From the NCBI RefSeq assembly GCF_002368095.1, contig NZ_AP018227.1, forward strand, positions 7,722,167 to 7,786,166: a stretch of DNA of 64,000 nucleotides. The letters are read 5' to 3'. Source of the stretch: Calothrix parasitica NIES-267 (GTDB taxonomy: Bacteria; Cyanobacteriota; Cyanobacteriia; Cyanobacteriales; Nostocaceae). Every line of letters begins with the position of its first letter. Within the stretch, counting starts at the first letter, position 1. A model generated the notes under the pieces. It searched no databases and was not told the origin of the DNA. It saw nothing but the letters and a program-made list of their open reading frames with translations. This document shows positions 54,962-63,668 of the stretch, one piece after another. The translations under genes were made by a program, and so were the position numbers.

Positions 54962-57052
54962 TTAAAAAACAGATATTTGCCAGATTTTAATAGTTCTGTC
55001 CCGAGCGGAGCTAATCAAAATGTTCCCATCATGATTAAAAGCGAGAGACTCGACTTTTCCTGAATGTCCTTTAATCGTAGTTAAAAGTTCCCCAGTATTA
55101 AGATTCCACAACTTAATTGTCTTGTCGTTACTACCTGAAGCAAGAATATTTTTTCGCGGGTTTACAGCAATAGATGTTATTTCTTGAGAATGTCCTCTAA
55201 AAGTAAGTATTTTATCGCCAGTAGCTGGATTCCACATACTGATGTAGTTATTATAACTACCTATGACTGAATTATTGCTGATGCTTCCAGATTTTCTAAT
55301 AAAGTCGATAGAATAAATTTTACTCGGTTTTCTCGGTAAAGTCCGTACAAGGCTGCGAGTATCTGTATCCCAAATTTTAATAGTACCGTCAAAGCTGCCA
55401 CTGTAGATTGTCTTACCCGCAGAGTCAAAAGCAAGAGAGCTAATTCTTTGGTTGTGACTATCAAAATTAGCTATTTCTTGACCGTTGCTTAGATTCCATA
55501 ATTTAACGCTATTGTCATCTCCTCCCGAAGCAAGAACTTTACCATCGGGACTAATAGCTAAAGCATGAATTCCTGAAGTATGTCCTTTCAAGGTGCGGAT
55601 TTCTTGTCCTGTAGCTAAATTCCATATTTTGACAGTTTTATCTTCACTACCACTAACAAACTTTGTACCTTCTTTATTGATAGCAACAACATTAACTTTT
55701 GCATTATGAGCACTAAAAACAGATATCTCCTGTTTTGTTACCAAGCTCCATAGCTTTACACCGAAAATACTGTTTGTCAAAATTGTTTTGCTGTCCGGAC
55801 TAACAGCAAGAGATGAAACTGTATCGTAAACCAAATTAAATGTTGTGATTAAAGCAATTTGTTTTTGATTAAAGTTAGGCTGACTCAAAATTCGGTCACG
55901 TTTCACTGCTGGTTGAATACTTGGTTGAGTATTTGTATCGTTGCGAATTTGGTTTTCCCGAGTTTTCCAATACCAAATCTCTCCAGCAAAAAACAGGGTA
56001 ACTGCTGCACCTGCAAACAATAATCTTTTGAGCTTCCTATGTCTATCTACAGCAAATATTTCAGTTGGTGGTAAAAACTGTTCTTCAATATCTGTCACAG
56101 GAGGTAAAGTAGCTGGATATTTTTGTGGTTGCTTTAAATCTGCAATTACTTCCACAGCCGATTTGTAACGCTCTTCGACATCCTTTTTTAATAACTTATC
56201 AATAATACGAGTAAGTTCATCGCTAATTGGATAACTTAAATATTTTTCCCAATCGCTCATCCAAGCATAACCATGCTCTGTCCATAGCTGAAAAGGAGAA
56301 ATACCACTCATTAAATGAAAACTTGTTGCTCCGACGCTAAATAAATCGCTAGCAGGATAAGCTAATCCGTCTCGAATTTGTTCTATTGCTGAGTAACCGT
56401 GGGAACCGATAGAAGTTCCTACTTTCAATTTGAGTTTTGGTTTTAATTCTTTAGAAGAACCAAAATCTATTAATACCAAATCACCCATCAACTCTTGAGG
56501 AGAACTGCGACGGATAATATTCTGGGGTTTAATATCTCGATGAATTACTCCACGCTCGTGAACAAAATGAAGAACGGGTAATAAATTTAACAAGAACTCC
56601 CGGATTTCTTTTTCACTGTAACAACGGAGCCAAATATCAGCTTCCTGTCGCGTTTCTAATTCTTCGAGTAAATTTTGACCGTCAATAAATTGTTGTACCA
56701 AATAGAGACAACCGTCTTGCTCAAAATAAGCTAAAAGCTTAGGAATCTTGGGATTTTCTCCTAGCTCTTGTAGTAGCTGTGCTTCTTTCTCAAATAGCTC
56801 TACTGCTTTCTTTAGCGCCCAGTTTCCTTCAATTCTAGGTGCTAATTGCTTGAGAACACAAAGTTCGTTTAGTTTATCTGTATCTTGAGCTAAATAAGTT
56901 TTACCAAATCCACCTTCTTGCGAAAGCACCCGGATAACTCGAAACCGATTTCGTAGTAATGGTAGTAAAGGTGTCCCGCAGCTAGAGCAATTTTTCGATA
57001 ATTTATCATTGAGGGGATTTAGGCAATCAGGATTTAGGCAGCAGATCGTCAT
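54962..57052 (-). CDS. Ser/Thr protein kinase with C-terminal WD40 propeller
   Basis: This 696-residue protein starts with a zinc ribbon (four Cys: CLNPDC and NCSSCG). The kinase domain (33-300) has Gly loop SQEGGFGKTYLA, ATP Lys in CVLKQL, HRDIKPQNII, LIDFGSS and SDLFSVGATSFHLMSG, all catalytic residues kept. A single membrane helix (FAGAAVTLFFAGEIWYW, about 345) then puts the seven WD40 units outside the cytoplasm. One blade (SIDFIRKSGSISNNSVIGSY) is irregular. The layout is typical of cyanobacterial Hanks-type kinases: ligand or protein binding by the propeller would be signalled to the kinase. It lies between the WD40-only gene and the 57321 kinase gene. Confidence 0.93.
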   Translation of the reverse strand: MTICCLNPDCLNPLNDKLSKNCSSCGTPLLPLLRNRFRVIRVLSQEGGFGKTYLAQDTDKLNELCVLKQLAPRIEGNWALKKAVELFEKEAQLLQELGENPKIPKLLAYFEQDGCLYLVQQFIDGQNLLEELETRQEADIWLRCYSEKEIREFLLNLLPVLHFVHERGVIHRDIKPQNIIRRSSPQELMGDLVLIDFGSSKELKPKLKLKVGTSIGSHGYSAIEQIRDGLAYPASDLFSVGATSFHLMSGISPFQLWTEHGYAWMSDWEKYLSYPISDELTRIIDKLLKKDVEERYKSAVEVIADLKQPQKYPATLPPVTDIEEQFLPPTEIFAVDRHRKLKRLLFAGAAVTLFFAGEIWYWKTRENQIRNDTNTQPSIQPAVKRDRILSQPNFNQKQIALITTFNLVYDTVSSLAVSPDSKTILTNSIFGVKLWSLVTKQEISVFSAHNAKVNVVAINKEGTKFVSGSEDKTVKIWNLATGQEIRTLKGHTSGIHALAISPDGKVLASGGDDNSVKLWNLSNGQEIANFDSHNQRISSLAFDSAGKTIYSGSFDGTIKIWDTDTRSLVRTLPRKPSKIYSIDFIRKSGSISNNSVIGSYNNYISMWNPATGDKILTFRGHSQEITSIAVNPRKNILASGSNDKTIKLWNLNTGELLTTIKGHSGKVESLAFNHDGNILISSARDRTIKIWQISVF

Positions 57053-57320
57053 TGAATTTGCGTGACTGCGTGATAGTTTACGCTAATAGAAGCCCCTAAT
57101 TTTTCTTTATTGCAGAAAAATTATTTCATCATTATACAAAAATCTCTGTAGAAAAATATTTAAATTCGATTCATTAAATAAATTTTCGCAATAAAATTAC
57201 GTTTACGGATAATCAATGTATTAATAAAATCTGCTAAACCTGAAGCCAAATGTTTATCTTAAAGTATAAAAACTAATCTACTTAAATTGAAGTATAGATA
57301 TTTATTACACTGTGTAGACA
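57053..57320. other. short AT-rich gap
   Basis: No gene or repeat is recognised between the two kinase genes. It should carry the promoter of the kinase-WD40 gene. Confidence 0.4.
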
Positions 57321-58433
57321 TTATGCCATTGATGAATAAGGTTTATAGTTACGCCGTGCTTTTCTCGCTTCTAATTTAGCTTTCCATTCACGAATAGCCA
57401 CAGCAGTTCTGGTAAATGGAGGAACATAACTATGGTAATTTTCTTCAAAACTATGAGTACCCTTACTCTTACTTTCTTTAATTCCTAAAGGTTGTGTACT
57501 CAAGCAGTTGCTTAAATGAGGTAAATGAGATTCTATACCTAGAGCAAACATGACCTCCGAAGCGGACGAAAAACGTTCTCTAACACTGACTTTAATCATT
57601 TTATTTAAAACAGAGCCAAAATGTTCGCTTACTGTTAACAGTTTTTGCCAGCAGATTTCGCCAGTATTTGGGTCGTAATCGAATTCTAAAGGAGCTTTGC
57701 CAGTAAGTAAATAAAGACAAGTTACACCTAATGCATAAATATCGCTGCTATAAACCGGACGTAACGAAAATTGTTCTGGAGGAGCAAAACCCATAGTTCC
57801 GACAAAATTAGTAGTAGCAGTTTTCTCTCCAAGTTCGCTAGCTTTGGCTAACTCTTCCCTAACTGCGCCAAAATCAATCAAAACCAAGCGTCCGTCATCA
57901 TCGCATCGAAGTAAGTTTTGTGGTTTGATATCGCGATGAATCACGTGATTTTTATGAATGTACTGTAATACAGGAAGTATCTCCTGCAAAAACTTTTTCA
58001 CAGCATCTTCACTTAAAGAACCATTACGTCTAACTTCCCTAGTTAAAGTACAACCACGAACATATTCTTGAACCAGAAAAAATTCTTCTCCCATTTCAAA
58101 ATAATCTAAAAGCATGGGAATTTGAGAATGATTTCCCAACTGACCCAAAGTTTTAGCTTCCTTTTCAAAACGCTCTTTAGCCCTTTCCCAACTTCTAGGG
58201 TTACTGACTTTAGGACAAAGTTGCTTAATAACGCATAAAGGATGACCGGGTAGACTAACATTCCGAGCCAAAAAAGTTACTCCGAAGCCTCCCCTACCTA
58301 AAATGCGTAAAATTGCATAGCGTTCGCGAAATAGGGTTTTAGAACCACATAATTGTCCTAATTTAGTATTCATCAAAAGGTCTGAATGAAAATTCGATAC
58401 TTTTTTAGAAAAACGATTCATTATAGTGAACAA
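57321..58433 (-). CDS. Ser/Thr protein kinase, soluble
   Basis: This 370-residue Hanks-type kinase has an intact catalytic set: ILGRGGFGVTFLAR, the ATP Lys in CVIKQLCP, the loop HVIHRDIKPQNLL, VLIDFGAVRE and GTMGFAPPEQF, then SSDIYALGVTCLYLLTG. The C-terminal 80 residues are Ser/Lys-rich and have no membrane helix or recognised domain. The N-terminal 40 residues before the kinase are basic. An internal Met21 (LLMNTKLGQL) could also start. It is the intact member that can be compared with the altered kinases at 24215, 41105 and 42627. It is 268 bp upstream of the kinase-WD40 gene on the same strand. Confidence 0.92.
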   Translation of the reverse strand: MFTIMNRFSKKVSNFHSDLLMNTKLGQLCGSKTLFRERYAILRILGRGGFGVTFLARNVSLPGHPLCVIKQLCPKVSNPRSWERAKERFEKEAKTLGQLGNHSQIPMLLDYFEMGEEFFLVQEYVRGCTLTREVRRNGSLSEDAVKKFLQEILPVLQYIHKNHVIHRDIKPQNLLRCDDDGRLVLIDFGAVREELAKASELGEKTATTNFVGTMGFAPPEQFSLRPVYSSDIYALGVTCLYLLTGKAPLEFDYDPNTGEICWQKLLTVSEHFGSVLNKMIKVSVRERFSSASEVMFALGIESHLPHLSNCLSTQPLGIKESKSKGTHSFEENYHSYVPPFTRTAVAIREWKAKLEARKARRNYKPYSSMA

Positions 58434-58868
58434 TATTATTTACATTGCGACATTGTGACTCCGCGATTTTTTCAATGTAACTACTATCAGTATTTGTCGC
58501 CAGTATAATTATCGTATCTTTGCAAAAACCTAATTTTTCTCTAACTTTTTCTTGAACACTCCGGATAGGAATTAAAGGATTATTGGTAATTTGTAATTGA
58601 TAATCGGTGATTGGTAGTGGGTAATTGGTAATTGGTAATGAGTAATGAGTAATGAGTAATGGGTAATGAGTAAGAAATTTTTCTTCGAGGCTAAACCTTA
58701 TCTTATATTATCTACTGATACTCCCATTCCGCTCTAAGATTACCGAAAAATTGTAGGTTGGGTTGTTAGCGTTAGCGTTGCGAAGCAATAGGTCGTGAAA
58801 CCCAACCTACTTCATAGGAAATCTTCTACCGGGAAGGGAGTAACTCCTAACTCCTAACTCCTAACTCC
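58434..58868. other. gap with heptamers and dispersed repeat
   Basis: No gene is seen. TAATTGG- and GTAATGA-type heptamers stand at 58581-58672, then the dispersed repeat at 58720-58842, then CTCCTAA heptamers (58842-58870). The last overlap the stop codon of the GH57 gene. Confidence 0.6.
58720..58842. repeat. dispersed repeat, short copy (partner at 29219)
   Basis: This 123-bp segment matches the copy at 29219-29372 over its whole length, differing at a few positions (for example GGTCGTG for GGTCATG) and lacking the 31-bp palindromic insert. Both copies have the same orientation. The two lie 29 kb apart and could recombine. Confidence 0.78.
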
Positions 58869-61103
58869 TCACTGTTCAATCGCTATCAAACTGTTCTCTG
58901 GTAGATAATTGCGAAAATGTCCTTCGTCCGAAAGTACTAATACGAGTCTTATGGGAGATTCTGGTGGTTGCTGTAAATCTTGCCACGGTACAGCTATCTC
59001 AAGAGAATTATTTAACGCTGCTTGAGCTTGAGTTTCGCGGGAATACCATTTGAAATGCTCACCAGCTTGCTGAAATTTGATTGAACGTGTTGAAAAATTT
59101 ATTTGTAAGTGATGGTGAAATAAATAATTAACTGGTGCTGTGTCTGGTGTATCGGCTATTGGTGAACTACTGTTGTGCATGATTTTGTTTGGATAGAACC
59201 ACAGTAGGTTTAACTCAGAGGCTAAATCTTTTGCTGGCTGGATTCCGGCTTTAAAATCCATGCGTAAGTAGAAGTTGGATTGGTCTAAACCATACCACAA
59301 TCTTTGAATGGGGCTGCTGACGTGCATGGTTCCTCGGGCACCACCAATTTCTAAGCGTCCGGCTTTTTCCCAGCCTTTTTCGTCGCCGCTGCCGTTAATT
59401 TCTGGATGAATAAATCCTTGTACGCGGTGGTCTGTTCTTGCTTCGTGGATTTCTAAAGGTTGATTTAAATAGGTGGGTATGGGTTCGTTTAATGCTCGGT
59501 AAATTCCCTGAAGATGCAGGCGAAATAGTTGGTCAAAAATAGCATCTTGATTTGAGGAATGCCCTTCTCCAAACCACCAAAACCAATCGGAACCTTCAGC
59601 AGCGTATAAAGCTTCCCAAGCTGCGGGATTATTTTCTTCTGTTGCTTCTGGATGATTAGCTAATGTTTGTCTGGCTTGAGTTAAGTAATCCCAAGCTCGA
59701 TTTTTTACCGGGTCGCCTATCCAAGTAGTAAAACTACCGTCTACCCAAGAACCGCTGTGTAACTGCTCTCCCTTCATTGTGGCTGTAGGGGGAAACTTTT
59801 CAATAAATTCGGAAACAGTAACTAATTTTAATTGCGGTTCGTTACTAAATCTTTCATACAAAGCTTCTAAGAAGGGTTTACCATCTTGCTCGTAAAATTC
59901 CCAGCAGTTTTCACCATCTAAAGCGATAGTAACTAACCAGGGTTCTTCGTTGTCACTGTTCTGCTGCATTTGAGCAATTTTTTGCAATCGTCCGATTAAA
60001 TCCTCTGCTGCATTTTGGGGTGACATTCCACTATAGGTAAAACCAATTAAATCCGATAGTGCATGGTCGCGAAAAACAATTGATAAATTACCTGCCGAAG
60101 TTTCCAAGCTATAGGGACGGTAAAGTAACTCTGGCTGCTGAATATTTCCCACTTCATCGCGATGGAAAAACTGCTGTAAACTCCATCCCAAGACTGCTTC
60201 GTCCGAGCATATCCAATTAAATCCCTGTTCTACAATATACGGTAAAACTGGGGGACTGACCGACTGCTCGGAAGGCCATAATCCACGGGGTTCTTGTTTA
60301 AATCTCTCTTTATAGAACTCCCACCCTTTATTTAAATGACGGGGAATATCTTCAGCCCAGGAAAAACGATATCGAGGTAAAGTCATGTTGGGTACCGCGA
60401 CTCTACCGGCATCAGTATCGGCAAGTAAAGGTAAAATCGGGTGAGTATAGGGAGTAGTCATCACCTCTAATTGACCATTTTCTTGCATTTGGCGATGTTG
60501 CGGTACAATTCGAGCCAAAATTTCCCGTTGCTTGGAGTAGATACGTTGACGAGTACCCAAATTAAAATCACGTCCTTGCTTTAACCAAGCAGCAATATCT
60601 TCATCATCCCAAAACAACGGGTCAATCCATGCCAAATTGTGCCAAGCCAATAAATCGCTATAATCTTGTAGCTCCCAATTAGCCAAACACCAAGCTTCTC
60701 CCTTTTCCTGACGAACTTGGTAAAGTTCCCTGTATCGCTGATGGGGTTGAATTAAAGTTTCGTAATTAGCATCAAAAAAATGTTCGAGAATAAATTCCAA
60801 CTGTCCCTGAGTTAGTTGTTCTGTAGGGGTCAAACTAACTTCTAAATAAGGGTCAAAAGCAGTACCGTTGATATAATCTTCCAACTGCAATATCAAAGAC
60901 GGAACCAAATTAACAGTTTGGTGCAACTTTGGATACCGTTCCAACATCAGTACCAAATCCAGATAATCCTTAGTACCGTGTAATCGCACCCAAGGTAAGC
61001 GGTATCTTCCAGCACCCAAATAGGTCGAACCACCTCCTTCAGGAGACTTATACAGTGGCTGGTGTTGATGCCAGATAAAAGCGACGTGTAAAGGATGAGA
61101 CAT
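58869..61103 (-). CDS. glycoside hydrolase family 57 protein
   Basis: This 744-residue enzyme of the GH57 type acts on alpha-glucans (alpha-amylase, amylopullulanase or branching activities). Motif 1 is FIWHQHQPLYK. The catalytic nucleophile Glu is in GLWPSEQSVSP, followed by WICSDEAVLGWSL. The acid/base Asp is in VTIALDGENCWEFYE. A C-terminal beta-rich region (from about 560) resembles the glucodextranase-like part found in many members. The protein has no signal peptide, so it is likely cytoplasmic and concerned with glycogen. No glgB or glgX gene is adjacent. It is the upstream neighbour of the nfu gene on the same strand direction, with 107 bp between. Confidence 0.92.
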   Translation of the reverse strand: MSHPLHVAFIWHQHQPLYKSPEGGGSTYLGAGRYRLPWVRLHGTKDYLDLVLMLERYPKLHQTVNLVPSLILQLEDYINGTAFDPYLEVSLTPTEQLTQGQLEFILEHFFDANYETLIQPHQRYRELYQVRQEKGEAWCLANWELQDYSDLLAWHNLAWIDPLFWDDEDIAAWLKQGRDFNLGTRQRIYSKQREILARIVPQHRQMQENGQLEVMTTPYTHPILPLLADTDAGRVAVPNMTLPRYRFSWAEDIPRHLNKGWEFYKERFKQEPRGLWPSEQSVSPPVLPYIVEQGFNWICSDEAVLGWSLQQFFHRDEVGNIQQPELLYRPYSLETSAGNLSIVFRDHALSDLIGFTYSGMSPQNAAEDLIGRLQKIAQMQQNSDNEEPWLVTIALDGENCWEFYEQDGKPFLEALYERFSNEPQLKLVTVSEFIEKFPPTATMKGEQLHSGSWVDGSFTTWIGDPVKNRAWDYLTQARQTLANHPEATEENNPAAWEALYAAEGSDWFWWFGEGHSSNQDAIFDQLFRLHLQGIYRALNEPIPTYLNQPLEIHEARTDHRVQGFIHPEINGSGDEKGWEKAGRLEIGGARGTMHVSSPIQRLWYGLDQSNFYLRMDFKAGIQPAKDLASELNLLWFYPNKIMHNSSSPIADTPDTAPVNYLFHHHLQINFSTRSIKFQQAGEHFKWYSRETQAQAALNNSLEIAVPWQDLQQPPESPIRLVLVLSDEGHFRNYLPENSLIAIEQ

Positions 61104-61210
61104 AAGTGTTTTAGCGGAGCGTGTCCGCCAGGACGTGGAGTTAAAAGTTAAAAGTTAGGAATTAAGAGTTAGGAACTAGGTAGTGATATCCTAATTCCCA
61201 ACTTTCACTT

Positions 61211-61441
61211 TTACATCACTTGTTCCACTTCTGCAATTTCAGGAATCATTTCTCTAAGACGGCGTTCAATACCCATTCTTAGAGTCATAGCAGAACTAGG
61301 ACAAGAACCACAGGCACCTTGTAAACGTAATTTAACAACAGGACCATCAAGCTCTACAAGTTCCACATTGCCACCATCAGACATCAAATATGGGCGCAAT
61401 TCATCAAGAACTGTTTCTACATTTTGGTTTGTTAATTCCAT
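61211..61441 (-). CDS. nfu: NifU-like C-terminal domain iron-sulfur scaffold
   Basis: This 76-residue protein is the stand-alone Nfu domain. It has [20 protein letters not shown] and the cluster-binding [19 protein letters not shown], with the CxxC pair that holds a 4Fe-4S cluster between two monomers. In cyanobacteria this short Nfu (the NfuA/NifU-C type) is essential and matures photosystem I clusters. Length and start are exactly the family's. Its 5' neighbour region is repeat-rich with the element at 61598, so the promoter must lie in the first 100 bp upstream. Confidence 0.95.
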   Translation of the reverse strand: MELTNQNVETVLDELRPYLMSDGGNVELVELDGPVVKLRLQGACGSCPSSAMTLRMGIERRLREMIPEIAEVEQVM

Positions 61442-61597
61442 AATCCTTATTGACCTCAGTTAAGCGACAAAGTTTATTTTCAAAGTTTGTTATCTACATA
61501 CTAGACTAATTGGACGTTAGGAAGAGGAGGAAAGGGGGAAGACCGAGCAGAACATATAAACTAAAGTAATAGATAGAGAAATTTAATACCTGCAGGG

Positions 61598-61720
61598 AAG
61601 CAATCCCAGGAATTGAGAGATGATCCACACCCGACCGGTGAATAGGTCGCTGTCGCATGTCCTAACGGACACGCTGCGCTAACGGCCCGGACGCAGTTAC
61701 GTTACTGTTGCGTAAGTCCT
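61598..61720. mobile_element. MITE-like element, family AGGACTTACGCA, altered copy
   Basis: The right part (CGCAGTTACGTTACTGTTGC to GTAAGTCCT) matches the right end of the element at 16128, and GGAAGCAATCCC matches its left interior. The left end is lost. Two foreign palindromic units, GATGATCCACACCCGACCGG and the GCATGTCCTAACGGACACGC unit, sit in the middle, showing insertion into or recombination with this copy. Confidence 0.55.
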
Positions 61721-62187
61721 AACTTTGTTTAGCTATCTCTCTTTGGAGAGACCCAATTCCTATGACAATAAATATATAAAATTAATACAAAGCAATTATA
61801 AAATATTTATAAATCATTTGACTAACTTCTTTAATTGTGGTTATTCAAGTAAATAAGAGACTTTTAATATTTCACTAAGAGTAATACTTAAGATATATTC
61901 AATGTGATTTACATATCTTGCTATTAAATATTATTAGCTATAAGATTCTTGAAATTCTTCAAATAAGCTGTAGAACCCAATTTTTATTGCGTTAGGTGTT
62001 GCATCTTAGTATTTAGCTTGAATAGAACCGTTTTGTGTGTTTTCGCCTCTATTAGTTTCTTCGTATCTAGGATTCGGTCTATCTTTTGTAGTCTTTCCAC
62101 GAAAGGGAAGTCTCTGGAAGAGTTATGTGTATATCAATAGGTGCATACTATCTTTCGCTAAGCACGTCTACCTTTCAAAAGTTAAAC
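61721..62187. other. AT-rich gap, nothing recognised
   Basis: No gene or hairpin is recognised in these 467 bp. It includes the presumed promoter of the membrane protein gene at 62188. Confidence 0.45.
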
Positions 62188-62625
62188 ATGAATTTATCTT
62201 TACCAAGAAAGCTGATTTTATCATCTGTGATTGCTTGTGGTGCCGTTTTTGCTCTAATGACCGCTCCTCTGGCAATAATGGGCGACCAACAAGTCAGAAT
62301 TAGAATTGAAGAAGAATCGTTTTTGAACGGCAGATTAAGAGATATATCGCCACCTTATATCGTATTTGCTACTTTAATAAGTGTTGGTACGGGAATTTCT
62401 GTTGCGGCTTTAATGGGATGGAAGCAATCAAATAGAAATTCTTTCAATTACCAAGAAAAGCTAGGTTTGTTAGAGAAAGATTTAAAACTAAAAGAAAAAT
62501 TGCTTGAAGAATTTAAGTTTTCTGATTCTCGTCTGCAAGCTTCAGGACTAGATGATTATTTACCAAGTCAGTCTATAGAATTGCTTGAAGCTCAAAAGAA
62601 AGAAGAAGTCAGCAATAATTCGTAA
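62188..62625 (+). CDS. small membrane protein with coiled coil, unknown function
   Basis: This is a 145-residue protein. An N-terminal signal-like helix is seen (LPRKLILSSVIACGAVFALM), then an extracytoplasmic loop of about 45 residues with acidic residues. A second helix follows (FATLISVGTGISVAALMGW), and then a cytoplasmic coiled coil (EKLGLLEKDLKLKEKLLEEF) to the acidic-basic end. The ATG at 62188 is chosen over the frame extension to 62125, which has no helix or Shine-Dalgarno support. It has no named family known to me. It stands alone. Confidence 0.7.
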   Translation: MNLSLPRKLILSSVIACGAVFALMTAPLAIMGDQQVRIRIEEESFLNGRLRDISPPYIVFATLISVGTGISVAALMGWKQSNRNSFNYQEKLGLLEKDLKLKEKLLEEFKFSDSRLQASGLDDYLPSQSIELLEAQKKEEVSNNS

Positions 62626-63668
62626 ATAAGTACTACGTGCAATTCAAAATATTACTAATCATAGGTTTGAGCATTCATCAATGTTCTAACCTGATTATGC
62701 ATTGCTATATTACTTATTTTTTTAGTTGCAAATATTAGGTTAAATACCTGGCTTTGCTGATTGAAATCATGAATATCCCAGACCTCAATTTTGGTGGAGA
62801 AATACAGCAGATTTCAGCCAAGTGAGCTACACCTAATGATTTGAGGGAGTCGCAAGTAGCGAGCAAAAAAATAATGTACCTCATTTACTTGCAAAGTGGT
62901 GTATGTAAAAAACTCCCCCATCCGGAGTGAGATTTAGGGAGTTTTGATTAGATAACAATAAATTTATATTTCAATTGAGCAAGACCAAATTTTTCATTCC
63001 CTTCTCCTTAATAAAGTAGGGAGGGTTTTCAACCCAACTTACATCATAGGAAATCATAAATCTGGGAAGGGAGTAGTTGCACGTCAGCTTATGTTATCTA
63101 AGCTTAAAAGAATATCCCAAATACTACGATAGAGTCTGCTGAATAACTTTAAAGCTATTATCTTGTAAGCTTTTGGGACGATAGTACTGAGAAAAAGTAC
63201 GAGAAAATAGAGAGTAAAACTATTCCCTCTCTTAAAAAGTTGCTCTTGGGGGGAACGCCATTTTTTATACTTGGGGAGACCCAAGACTGCACTTTGTGTC
63301 CCGTCGGACAACACTATAGCAGTTTTCATCTGGATAAAATACACCCCTCTCCAAGATATCGGAGAGGGACTAAGGGTGAGGTCTATCAAAGTTGCACTCA
63401 ACCGAAAATCCCTATATTCCCTATCCTCACGGGCTTTTTCAGCAAGCTCTAGGATAGAGGAGTTCTAATGTTCCACCGTTATACAAGCACGGTGGATAGT
63501 TTAATCTTGGCAAGAAAAAAGGCTTTTGTATTTTTGATAAATAATCTACTTGATTTATAAAAATAAAAGCTATAAGGTATGTTCACATTGTTACCGTGTT
63601 ATCTACTAGACACTCTGAATGAAAGTAAATAATTATACTGGATTTTTCATAAGGTAATCAGCTAAAAA
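62626..63668. other. 1.04-kb gap with repeat remnants
   Basis: No convincing gene is visible; short frames cross the repeats. At about 63017-63073 there is a decayed part of the 29219/58720 repeat. At about 63246-63290 there is a GGGGGGAACGCC...GGGGAGACCCAAGACTGC relative of the hairpin near 47795. At 63341-63382 lies an uninterrupted copy of the host palindrome that the MITE-like elements enter. Confidence 0.55.
63341..63382. repeat. uninterrupted CCCTCTCC...GGAGAGGG palindrome
   Basis: CACCCCTCTCC is followed by a 7-nt spacer and then CGGAGAGGGACTAAGGGTGAGG. The arms match the outer flanks of the elements at 15669 and 35009, so it shows the empty-site form of their target. It lies in non-coding DNA. 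Confidence 0.65.

Noticed and set aside
62037-62303. Plus-strand frame before the membrane protein gene
   Set aside because: It overlaps the better-supported frame at 62188, which has two membrane helices and a coiled coil.
63084-63468. Short frames on both strands near the right end
   Set aside because: They cross the palindromic repeats at 63246 and 63341 and show no protein family features.
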